Assembly: GCF_004210215.2 (NCBI RefSeq)
Contig: NZ_CP067394.1
Coordinates: forward strand, 1,550,001 to 1,614,000
Length of the DNA: 64,000 nucleotides
Direction of reading: 5' to 3'
Source of the DNA: Cryobacterium sp. SO1
GTDB lineage: Bacteria; Actinomycetota; Actinomycetes; Actinomycetales; Microbacteriaceae
The translations under genes were made by a program, and so were the position numbers. Positions 46,046 through 53,261 of this stretch are shown here, one piece after another. Positions within the stretch are counted from its first letter, which is position 1, and every line of letters begins with the position of its first letter. The notes below the pieces were generated by a model that worked only from the letters and a program-made list of their open reading frames with translations, made no database searches and was not told where the DNA came from.

Positions 46046-47394
46046 GGGGTGTCTTCCTGGCTGTCGAGGGGGAGGGAGAGCCGGATCTCGGTGCCGGTTC
46101 CACCCGGGCCGGGGCGCACGGAGGCTGTGCCGCCGGCCCGTTGCATGCGCGCCAGGATCGACTCCCGCACGCCCATCCGGTCGGCCGGGATGTCCCCGAT
46201 GGAGAAGCCCGGTCCGCGGTCGGTGACGCTGACCTCGATGGCCCTCGGCGACGACTCCACGTAGACGGAGACGCTGCCCCCGGCGTGCCTGGCGGCGTTG
46301 AGGATGGCTTCCCGTGCGGCCGCGAGCAGGGCGTCCGGCACCTCGCGGTCGACGGAGCCGACCGCGACGACATCCACGTGAACCGCAAAATCACGCTCGA
46401 CGGTGGTCGCTATGCCGCGGAGCTCGGCGGCCAGGTCGACGGGACCGTTCGTGGCGCCGGTGAACAGCCAGTCCCGCAAGTCCCGTTCCTGGGCGCGGGC
46501 GAGCCTGGCGGCCTCCGAGTGCGGGCCGGCCTTCTGCTGGATGAGCGCGAGGGTTTGCAGCACCGAATCGTGCAGGTGCGCGGCCATCTCGGCCCGGCCG
46601 GCCTCCCGCTCCCTGGCCGCCCGTTCGTCGGAGAGATCGCGGGTGAGCCGCACCGCCCACGGGGCGACGACCACGGCCACGCCGACGAGCACCGACAGCG
46701 CCGCCACGACGACGGTCCAGACGTTGGGGTTGTCACTGGTGACGAAGAACAGCAGGATGCCCAGAGCCACCAGCACCAGCGCCCCGAGCGCGCGCACCAG
46801 CATGCCAGAGCTGCGGGGACCGGCGCCGCTGCGCAGCTCGGCGAACTGGCGCCAGGCCAGCCCGGTGCCTGCCAGCGCCACGATCGCGGGGATGATGGCG
46901 TCCAGAGGCAGGTCGGCGCCGAGGCGGTCGGCGATCAGCGCTCCGGCCGTGCCGACCAGCGCGAGCCCCAGGAGGATCTCGGTCACCGGCGCGCGACGAG
47001 GCTCCCGGGCAGGGGCATCCGCCGCTGCTGCGCTCGCCGCTCCCGGGCCGGCCCCTGCGCCGGCGGGCAGGTCGCCCGGCACCGTGCGCGGGCCGGGTGG
47101 GGCCGGGCCGGAGCCGGTGAGGGCGGCCTTGGGCAGCCGGTCCCCGCGCCCGTCGCCGCCAGCGCCATCCGCCGTTTCGTCGGGGGTCGTGGCCCAGAGC
47201 CAGCCGTAGAGCAGCATGCCCGCCCCACCGCACAGGGCCAGCACGAACGTGACGGTGCGCACGAAGGTGACCGGCAGGCCGGAGTGCCGGGCGAACCCAG
47301 CGCACACGCCCGCCACGATGCGCAGGCGTGGCCGCACGAGGTGCCCGGTGAAACGGGGATCGGTGGGACGCAGGAGGGTCACAGCACCATCCAA
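46042..47394 (-). CDS. PspC-domain sensor histidine kinase
   Basis: 450 residues. N-terminal PspC domain (RIVAGVCAGFARHSGLPVTFVRTVTFVLALCGGAGMLLYGWLW, 24-70). A Gly/Ala/Pro linker follows, then four membrane segments (about 140-245), the HisKA_3-like H-box MAAHLHDSVLQTL (His 273 or 275) and an HATPase domain with NAARHAGG N-box and DRGPGFSIG G-box. This is the actinobacterial LiaS-like layout for sensing envelope stress. It shares an operon with the response regulator and diverges from the other PspC gene at 47496. Confidence 0.9.
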   Translation of the reverse strand: MDGAVTLLRPTDPRFTGHLVRPRLRIVAGVCAGFARHSGLPVTFVRTVTFVLALCGGAGMLLYGWLWATTPDETADGAGGDGRGDRLPKAALTGSGPAPPGPRTVPGDLPAGAGAGPGAASAAAADAPAREPRRAPVTEILLGLALVGTAGALIADRLGADLPLDAIIPAIVALAGTGLAWRQFAELRSGAGPRSSGMLVRALGALVLVALGILLFFVTSDNPNVWTVVVAALSVLVGVAVVVAPWAVRLTRDLSDERAAREREAGRAEMAAHLHDSVLQTLALIQQKAGPHSEAARLARAQERDLRDWLFTGATNGPVDLAAELRGIATTVERDFAVHVDVVAVGSVDREVPDALLAAAREAILNAARHAGGSVSVYVESSPRAIEVSVTDRGPGFSIGDIPADRMGVRESILARMQRAGGTASVRPGPGGTGTEIRLSLPLDSQEDTP

Positions 47395-47495
47395 GCACCC
47401 ATGGCCGTGCAGGTCGCACCCCGAGTCGCTCCGTCGGGGTGCAATCAGGGTCTTCCCCCATGGCCGGGTGCCAGGCGCGGCAGCAAGATGGAGTC

Positions 47496-49109
47496 ATGAC
47501 CGAGACACCGTCCTCCAACCCGCCGACTACTCCGTACGGCGCCCCCAACACCTCCGGGCAGCCCAAGGCCCCCGGCGGGGCCGCGTTCTTCGACTGGGTG
47601 CGCGGCCTCGGCTTCGTGCGCGGCCAGGAGCGTTGGCTCGCCGGCGTGTGCGGTGCGATCGCGGCACGCACCGGACTGGACCCGCTGATCGTGCGCGGCA
47701 TAGCCGTCGTGATCGCCATCCTCGGCGGGCCGATCTTCTTCCTGTACGCGGTGGGCTGGGCGTTGCTGCCCGACGAGTCCGGCCGCAGCCTGGTGGAGAA
47801 GGCCGCCCGGCAGATCTTCGAACCGGCCATGATCGTCGTCGGTGCGCTGCTGTTCTTCACGTTCGTCCCGTGGATGCAGGGCATCTGGTGGCAGGGACCG
47901 CCAGAGGTCTGGGGGATGCCCGGCTGGCTGGAGGTGCTGTTGCGCACCAGCTGGGCCATCGGCCTGACGGCGGGCATCATCGTGCTGGTGATCTACATCG
48001 CCAGGCGGGTGCCGTCTTCGCGGAACCAGCCATCCGGCTACCCCGCCGGGCCTCGGGCCGGGGGGTATCAGCAGGGCGCGGCTCCTCAGCCCGGCTCCAC
48101 CCCTCAGCCCGGCTCCACCCCTCAGCCGGCGACAGCGTCCCAGCCGGTCGCGCCTGCCGAGTCCGCACCGACGCTGTCCGCGCCGTCCGAGTCCGGCTCG
48201 ACCTCCCGGCCGGCCCCGACCGCAACTTTCGTGCCGCCGGTCCCGCCCGTTCCGGAGCCGCCGGCCTCCACCGGCGCCTCACTCTGGGACGATCTGACGG
48301 GTAAGCCCAACGGCTCTGCGCCCAATGGCTCTGCGCCCTATGGATCGGCGCCCTACGGTTCTGCTCCGACCGTCCCCGCCGCTCCTACTCCCGCCGCCTT
48401 CGACCCGCGGCGCTACCAGGCCTCGCGTCGCCGCAAGCAGTTGGGCGCCGGCTTCGTCGCGGTCGTCGCCGGGCTCGCCCTCAGCGTCGGCGCCGTCGCG
48501 GCATCTTTCGTGGCCGACGGATCCTGGTCCAACAGCACCTTCTTGGTCGGGGCATCCGCCGCGCTCGCCGTGATCGCCGTGGGTATCGTGGTGGCCGGTG
48601 TACGCGGCAAGGAGGGCGGCTGGCTGAACTTCTTCAGCATCGTCCTGGCCGTCTCGATGGCCTGGACCGCCTTCATCCCCGCGGGAACCGACGTGGTCAC
48701 GTTCGGCGATCCCACCTGGCGCTACAACGCCACCAGCTACAACGCCGGTAACTCCGGTGCCGACGGCTCCAACACAGACAACCCGACCGGGTTCCTGATG
48801 ATCGCCGGCGCACCCGTCATCGACCTGACGGATGTCGACAACGCGCCGTCCAGCGCCGACCACAGCGTCGACGTCTGGATCGCGTTCGGCGACGTGGAGT
48901 TGGTGCTGCCCGAGAACCGCACCGTGGCCGTGGACGCGAGCATCCTCGCTGGCGGGGTCGACTACACCGGCCAGCAAGAACTTGACCGCGGCGGGGTGCT
49001 GTTCAACGACTCCCGCATCGTGGCCGAAGGTGCAGGCACAGGCGTGACGACAGTCCGGGTCTGGACGCTCTTCGGCCAGGTCACCATCAACCAACAGGCA
49101 CTGCGGTAG
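47496..49109 (+). CDS. PspC and LiaF-like membrane protein
   Basis: 537 residues from ATG 47496 (GGAG upstream); the frame from 47439 is not used. PspC domain at 40-100 (RWLAGVCGAIAARTGLDPLIVRGIAVVIAILGGP), further membrane segments at about 115 and 160, a Pro/Gln/Ser linker with PQPGST repeats (about 200-215) and an NGSAP/YGSAP repeat (about 270-290), three more membrane segments (about 330-410), and a beta-rich C-terminal LiaF-like domain (VDVWIAFGDVELVLPENRTV). LiaF-type proteins restrain the kinase; here it lies next to one. Likely part of an antibiotic or phage-shock-like envelope-stress circuit. Confidence 0.85.
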   Translation: MTETPSSNPPTTPYGAPNTSGQPKAPGGAAFFDWVRGLGFVRGQERWLAGVCGAIAARTGLDPLIVRGIAVVIAILGGPIFFLYAVGWALLPDESGRSLVEKAARQIFEPAMIVVGALLFFTFVPWMQGIWWQGPPEVWGMPGWLEVLLRTSWAIGLTAGIIVLVIYIARRVPSSRNQPSGYPAGPRAGGYQQGAAPQPGSTPQPGSTPQPATASQPVAPAESAPTLSAPSESGSTSRPAPTATFVPPVPPVPEPPASTGASLWDDLTGKPNGSAPNGSAPYGSAPYGSAPTVPAAPTPAAFDPRRYQASRRRKQLGAGFVAVVAGLALSVGAVAASFVADGSWSNSTFLVGASAALAVIAVGIVVAGVRGKEGGWLNFFSIVLAVSMAWTAFIPAGTDVVTFGDPTWRYNATSYNAGNSGADGSNTDNPTGFLMIAGAPVIDLTDVDNAPSSADHSVDVWIAFGDVELVLPENRTVAVDASILAGGVDYTGQQELDRGGVLFNDSRIVAEGAGTGVTTVRVWTLFGQVTINQQALR

Positions 49110-49144
49110 CCGACAGCCACCCTCGCACCACGCTAGGAGACACC

Positions 49145-49501
49145 ATGACCGACCAGAACAGCCCAGCCGACGGCCCCGACAACGAACCGACGATCCCACT
49201 GAACAGCATCCCAGCTACCACCACCCCACGCACCAGCACGCCACTGAACAGCACGCCACTGAAGGGCACCCCACTCGAGTCGACCCCGCCGGCAGCCGCA
49301 GACCCGCTGCCCCGACGCCGACCGCTCTTCGCGACCATCTTCTGGGGAGCACTGATGCTCGCCCTCGCGGCCTTCATGGCGGCCCGTGAGCTGGTGCCGG
49401 GCAGCTTCGACCTGGTCACCTGGCTGCTCACCGCGATCGTGGGCATCGGGCTCCTGCTCGTCGTCGCCGGGATCGCCGCCGCCGCCCGTCGCGCGGGTTG
49501 A
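49145..49501 (+). CDS. Small two-TM membrane protein of the PspC module
   Basis: 118 residues; TAGGAGA ribosome site 8 nt before ATG and 35 nt after the PspC/LiaF-like gene, so probably co-transcribed. Residues 1-55 are a disordered Thr/Pro stretch made of STPL and GTPL repeats. Two hydrophobic helices follow (TIFWGALMLALAAFMAA, LLTAIVGIGLLLVVAGIAAAA). No family recognised. It may be a LiaI-like partner by position only. Confidence 0.65.
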   Translation: MTDQNSPADGPDNEPTIPLNSIPATTTPRTSTPLNSTPLKGTPLESTPPAAADPLPRRRPLFATIFWGALMLALAAFMAARELVPGSFDLVTWLLTAIVGIGLLLVVAGIAAAARRAG

Positions 49502-49672
49502 GCCGCACCGAGCCGCATCGAGCATCTCCCAGCCGCTCCCAGCCGCCCCGGGGTAGACCTTGAGGGTGCCGTGTACGATGCCTCAGGTCCGCGCGGAGAT
49601 CCAGCCTGGCACCGAAAGTCCCGACGGGTTCTCGTTCGCCATCCACCCTGCCGTCACCGCGCCCTTGAGTGC

Positions 49673-50086
49673 CTAGATGACGCGGAAGACCTTGCTGATC
49701 ACGGGTTCGGCATCCGTCAGCTGCCACTCGGGCTGGCCGAGGTGCTGACGGATGGCAGGAACCAGCGTTCGCCAGTAGTCGCGGTGTACGGTACGCCAGT
49801 GCTCAAGCGTGGGAGATTCGCGACGGGCCAGTTCGAGGGTGACCTCTGACACCGTGGTCTCGACGACGTCGAGGATCTCGATCACGGCGACCCGGGTGTT
49901 GCCGGAGTCGACGAGGGCGTAGAGCGTGCCCACGGTGGGCAGCGCCTCTCCGGTCATCTCGTAGGCCACCCGCAGGTTGGACGACCCGGTCTTCGCCCCC
50001 GACATGATCAGGGCCACCATCAGCTCGCGGAATTCACTCGGTTCGCCGAATACGAGCGGGGGCAGGGTGTGGATTTCGGCGATCAT
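49673..50086 (-). CDS. ASCH-domain protein
   Basis: 137 residues. VFGEPSEFRELMVALIMSGAKTGSSNL matches the ASCH entry motif (SG-KT), and VGTLYALVDSGNTRVAVIEILDVVETTVSEV supplies the beta-barrel core. HWRTVHRDYWR near 100 completes the usual pattern. ASCH proteins bind RNA or modified nucleosides; some hydrolyse N4-acetylcytidine. The precise role here is unknown. Single gene with no visible ribosome site; the 226 bp before it (50087-50312) hold only a GCGC-rich stretch. Confidence 0.8.
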   Translation of the reverse strand: MIAEIHTLPPLVFGEPSEFRELMVALIMSGAKTGSSNLRVAYEMTGEALPTVGTLYALVDSGNTRVAVIEILDVVETTVSEVTLELARRESPTLEHWRTVHRDYWRTLVPAIRQHLGQPEWQLTDAEPVISKVFRVI

Positions 50087-50312
50087 GGTGACTTTCTAAC
50101 GCGAGCGCCCGCGTCTGCGCGCGCGCGAGAAGGGAACACCAGCATAAGCGGACGGACAGGTTCGCTGGTTCAGCGGAAAGCGGCTCACCCGGCCGCGTTC
50201 GCGCAGCTCGCCGGCGCCTGACGCTCATCGCGCGAGCGCGGTGCCGGTGGCATGATGCGACTACCGCGCGCCGCCGGTTCCGGCGCCTGCGCGACGACGA
50301 TGGGAGAGAACC

Positions 50313-50528
50313 ATGGCATCACGGAAGTGGAGCGAGATGAACGGCGGCCAGAAGTTCGGCGTCGTGGCCGGGGCCATCGTGCAGCTGGTGCTCGCGGGTC
50401 TCGCCTGGAGCGACCTGGCGCACCGGCCGGCGAAGAAGGTCAACGGGCCGAAGGGGGTCTGGGCGGCCGTAATCGCGATCAACTACGCCGGCCCCATCGC
50501 CTACTTCCTCGCCGGCCGCAAAGACTGA
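50313..50528 (+). CDS. Small PLDc_N-like membrane protein
   Basis: 71 residues; GGGAGAG before ATG. Two hydrophobic helices (FGVVAGAIVQLVLAGLAWSDL and WAAVIAINYAGPIAYFLAG) with an intervening RPAKKVNGPKGVW loop match the cardiolipin-synthase/phospholipase-D N-terminal domain found alone in many actinobacteria. The catalytic HKD domain is absent. Its function as an isolated protein is unknown. Confidence 0.75.
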   Translation: MASRKWSEMNGGQKFGVVAGAIVQLVLAGLAWSDLAHRPAKKVNGPKGVWAAVIAINYAGPIAYFLAGRKD

Positions 50529-50540
50529 CCTGCGCACACG

Positions 50541-50599
50541 GTGAGGTACGGACTTCCCGCCTTCAGCATCGAAACGAAGGCCGGATGTCCGCGACTCAC
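50541..50599. terminator. 59-bp symmetric palindrome between convergent genes
   Basis: GTGAG-4-GGAC-5-GCCTTC-11-GAAGGC-5-GTCC-4-CTCAC: three paired blocks separated by equal unpaired spacers on both sides. Between stops at 50528 and 50626; a bidirectional terminator or protein-binding dyad is likely. Confidence 0.55.
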
Positions 50600-50625
50600 C
50601 GGGCGGCAGGTGGCGGGAGCGCCGG

Positions 50626-51912
50626 TTAGGTGTACCAGCTGGGCTCGGGCACCTCGTTCAGCAGCACGTACTGGCCCACCTCGCGCTTCTTGTACGCGGC
50701 GGGGTCGTGCAGGCTGTGCGTGCGCAGGTTGCGCCAGAAGATGTCCAGGCCCACCGAGTTGGCCGACGCGCGGGCACCGGTGAGCTCGTAGATCTTGCTC
50801 GTGGTCTCCAGGCCGTCCTCGATGGCCCGCAGCTTGGCGGCGGCGATGAGCACAGCGATCTCGCCCCGGCGCCGTTCGGTGAGTTCCTCCCGGGGCGCGT
50901 GCAGAACCTGGCTGATCTCGGCGCCGGCCCTGTCGGCGATGGCCTCGTCGGCCCAGAGCTTGGACTGCAGCTGCCCGTAGCCCTCGAGCAGGTACCATTC
51001 GTCGGTGGCGCGCTCCTTGTTATCGCCGCCGTACGGCCAGGCCCGGGTCGACGTGCGGGTGTACGCCGACGCCGTCTCGATGGCGCCCTGGGTGATGCCC
51101 AGGTAGAAGTTCGTGAAGACCAGCTGGATGGCCGGCACGTTGAGGGTGTTGTAGATCAGCGGCTGGAAGATTTTCTCCACGAACCCGGCCGCGGCGGCCC
51201 AGGGCACCCGCACATCGCGGATCTCGACGGAGCCGGACTCGGTGAGGCGCTGGCCGAGGTTGTCCCAGTCGTCGCCGAACACGATGCCGGGCTGGTCGGT
51301 GGGCACGATGGCGAAGATGTGGGTGTCGGTGCCGGCCAGCACCCCCTCGAGCACGGTGAGGTCGGCCACCTGGCCGCCGGTGGAGAACGACTTCCGGCCG
51401 CTGAAGACCAGCTCGTCGCCGTCCTCGGTCACGGTGAGGTCGGAGTCGCGCGGGTTCACCGCACCACCGAAGAGGAAGTTGTTGGCGGTGTAGAGCTCCT
51501 CGACGGCGAGGATCTGCTCGTCAGTGGCCACCAGGCGGGCCGCCCAGGCCCACAGGTAGTGGTAGCCGAGCAGTTGCCCGATCGAACCGTCGCCGCGGGC
51601 GACGACGCGGATGACCTGGTACGCGGTCTCCCAGCTCTGCCCGCCACCGCCGTGGGCGAGGGGGCCGAGCAGGGTGACCAGGCCGGCGGCCTTGAGCAGG
51701 CGCACCTCGGCCTGCGGAGCCAGGTTGGCCCTGTCCCGGTCGACGGCGTCGACGATGAGGATGTCGGACACCTCCCTGGCGCGCTCGAGCCAGCCTTCCC
51801 GCGTGGTGGGAGCCGGCACACCCGCCCAGCGGTCATCGAATGCGCGGGTGTCTGGTGCGCCGGTGTCTGGTGCGGCGGCAGATACGGGGGTACTGAGTGC
51901 GGTGTCGGTCAT
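50626..51912 (-). CDS. DszC/SfnB-like flavin monooxygenase (acyl-CoA dehydrogenase fold)
   Basis: 428 residues; AGGA 7 nt before ATG. The acyl-CoA-dehydrogenase fold has GLVTLLGPLAHGGGGQSWETAYQVIRVVARGDGSIGQLLGYHYLW near 70-115, NFLFGGAVNPRD, FSGRKSFSTGGQVADLTVL and a C-terminal GARASANSVGLDIFWRNLRTHSLHDP. The catalytic Glu of true acyl-CoA dehydrogenases is not seen; the motifs fit FMNH2-dependent monooxygenases acting on sulfones or dibenzothiophene and used in sulfur scavenging. No flavin reductase gene is adjacent. The upstream leader with Cys codons (51833-52030) may tie expression to cysteine supply. Confidence 0.82.
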   Translation of the reverse strand: MTDTALSTPVSAAAPDTGAPDTRAFDDRWAGVPAPTTREGWLERAREVSDILIVDAVDRDRANLAPQAEVRLLKAAGLVTLLGPLAHGGGGQSWETAYQVIRVVARGDGSIGQLLGYHYLWAWAARLVATDEQILAVEELYTANNFLFGGAVNPRDSDLTVTEDGDELVFSGRKSFSTGGQVADLTVLEGVLAGTDTHIFAIVPTDQPGIVFGDDWDNLGQRLTESGSVEIRDVRVPWAAAAGFVEKIFQPLIYNTLNVPAIQLVFTNFYLGITQGAIETASAYTRTSTRAWPYGGDNKERATDEWYLLEGYGQLQSKLWADEAIADRAGAEISQVLHAPREELTERRRGEIAVLIAAAKLRAIEDGLETTSKIYELTGARASANSVGLDIFWRNLRTHSLHDPAAYKKREVGQYVLLNEVPEPSWYT

Positions 51913-52030
51913 CGGAGGTCCTATCGTGGTCGGCAGCGGTCTCCTCGAGGCGGCGTTCAGGCACGGCAGAGCAGCGGCACAGGTGCTGCCGCTTCGATCG
52001 TTCCAGCACGTTTCGCTCGAGGTGATGCAA
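51833..52030 (-). promoter_or_regulatory. Possible Cys-codon leader frame upstream of the DszC-like gene
   Basis: A minus-strand frame opening at TTG 52030 or GTG 52009 reads ERSKRQHLCRCSAVPERR; two Cys codons (51977-51979 and 51971-51973) flank an Arg codon, and the frame overlaps the main start at 51912. Short Cys-containing leaders controlling sulfur genes by attenuation are known in actinobacteria. Here the frame is long for a leader (stop at 51833) and no ribosome site is clear, so this is tentative. Confidence 0.35.
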
Positions 52031-52104
52031 CCCTAGGCATACCGAGGGCGGCCCGGTGGAATACGACCCGAGGTTACGTCACACCCCGTCATCCGCCTGG
52101 CCGG

Positions 52105-53151
52105 TCAGTCCAACACGCCGCCGAGGTCGTACGCTATCGGCCGCTCCAGCTGGTCGAAGGTGCATGATCGGGCGTCCCGGTCCGGGCGCCAGCGCTCGAA
52201 CTGCACGGTGTGCCGAAACCGCTCGCCCTCCATGTGGTCGTACCGCACCTCGAGCACCCGGCTGGGCCGCAGCCGCACGAACGAGGTGTCTTTGTTCGCC
52301 GAGAACCGGTTGCGCTCGGTCTGGCCGGTGACCACGGCGCCATCATCGTCGTGCAGCACCAACGGTTCCAGCTCGTCGACCAGCCGCAGCCGCCGGGCGT
52401 CGCTGAACGCGGATGCACCGCCGACGCTGCGCAATTCACCGGCGTCGTCGTACAGGCCGAGCAACAACGATCCCACCCCGGTGCCGCTCACGTGCGTGCG
52501 GTAGCCCAGCAGCACGACATCCGCCGACCTGTGGTGTTTCACCTTGAACATCGAGCGTTTGCCCGGGGCGTACACGGCCGCCAGCGGTTTGGCGACGATG
52601 CCGTCCAGGCCGGCGCCCTCGAACTCGACCAGCCAGCGGCGGGCAAGGGCGACGTCCCGAGTGGTGCGGGTGAGGTGGATGGGGTCACCGAGGGCGCCGA
52701 CCAGGTCTTCGAGGGCAGCGCGGCGTTCGGCGAACGGGGTGTCCAGCAGGCTCCGGCCGCCGCGGGAGAGCAGGTCGAAGGCGACGAAGGTGGCCGGGGT
52801 CTCGTCGGCGAGCCGGCGCACCCGGGTGGCCGCCGGGTGGATTCGCTGTGACAGCATCTCCCAGGAGAGGTGTTCGGAGCCGGGGACGCCCGTGCGCAGC
52901 ACGATCTCGCCGTCGAGCACGCACGGCTCAGGCAGCAGATTCTCGAACGCGAAGGTGAGCTCGGGAAAATACCTGGTGAGCATCTTGGAGCCGCGGCTGG
53001 CGATGGTGCTGACCTGTCCGTCGAAGGAGACGATGCTGCGGAAGCCGTCCCACTTGGGCTCGTAGCAGAGGCCCCCGGGCACGCTGTCTTGCTCCGGAAC
53101 CGTGTCGACGGCCCGGGCGAGCATGGGAGAAACGGCTGCTGCGACTGCCAT
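52105..53151 (-). CDS. ATP-dependent DNA ligase (LigC-type)
   Basis: 348 residues from ATG 53151. Adenylation domain: nucleotide-accepting Lys 33 in YEPKWDGFRSIV (motif I), SRGSKMLTRYFPEL (Ia), CVLDGEIVL (III), TFVAFDLL (IIIa), GIVAKPL (IV) and MFKVKHHRSADVVLLG (V). An OB-fold tail follows, with RTHVSGTGVGSLLLGLYDDAGELR. This size fits the short actinobacterial LigC, which aids NHEJ and ribonucleotide-linked excision repair. A stand-alone polymerase domain at 41957 is its likely functional partner though not adjacent. No strong ribosome site; another ATG at 53124 is possible. Confidence 0.88.
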   Translation of the reverse strand: MAVAAAVSPMLARAVDTVPEQDSVPGGLCYEPKWDGFRSIVSFDGQVSTIASRGSKMLTRYFPELTFAFENLLPEPCVLDGEIVLRTGVPGSEHLSWEMLSQRIHPAATRVRRLADETPATFVAFDLLSRGGRSLLDTPFAERRAALEDLVGALGDPIHLTRTTRDVALARRWLVEFEGAGLDGIVAKPLAAVYAPGKRSMFKVKHHRSADVVLLGYRTHVSGTGVGSLLLGLYDDAGELRSVGGASAFSDARRLRLVDELEPLVLHDDDGAVVTGQTERNRFSANKDTSFVRLRPSRVLEVRYDHMEGERFRHTVQFERWRPDRDARSCTFDQLERPIAYDLGGVLD

Positions 53152-53261
53152 GCCCGCAGTCTGGCCCGCTTCACGCCCGCCGAACACCCTCGCTGCACAT
53201 ATTCCCAGCCGGTGAGGCATCCATGCCGTTGGAGGCATCCGAGGGTGAGGAAGATGGAAGC

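Noticed and set aside
49578..49676. 32-codon frame MPQVRAEIQPGTESPDG... before the ASCH gene
   Set aside because: Codon use looks plausible but there is no ribosome site or recognisable family; could be a gene tail remnant, not enough to call.
51913..52104. SAM or cobalamin riboswitch upstream of the DszC-like gene
   Set aside because: No conserved core sequences of either class; the Cys-codon frame is the better explanation.
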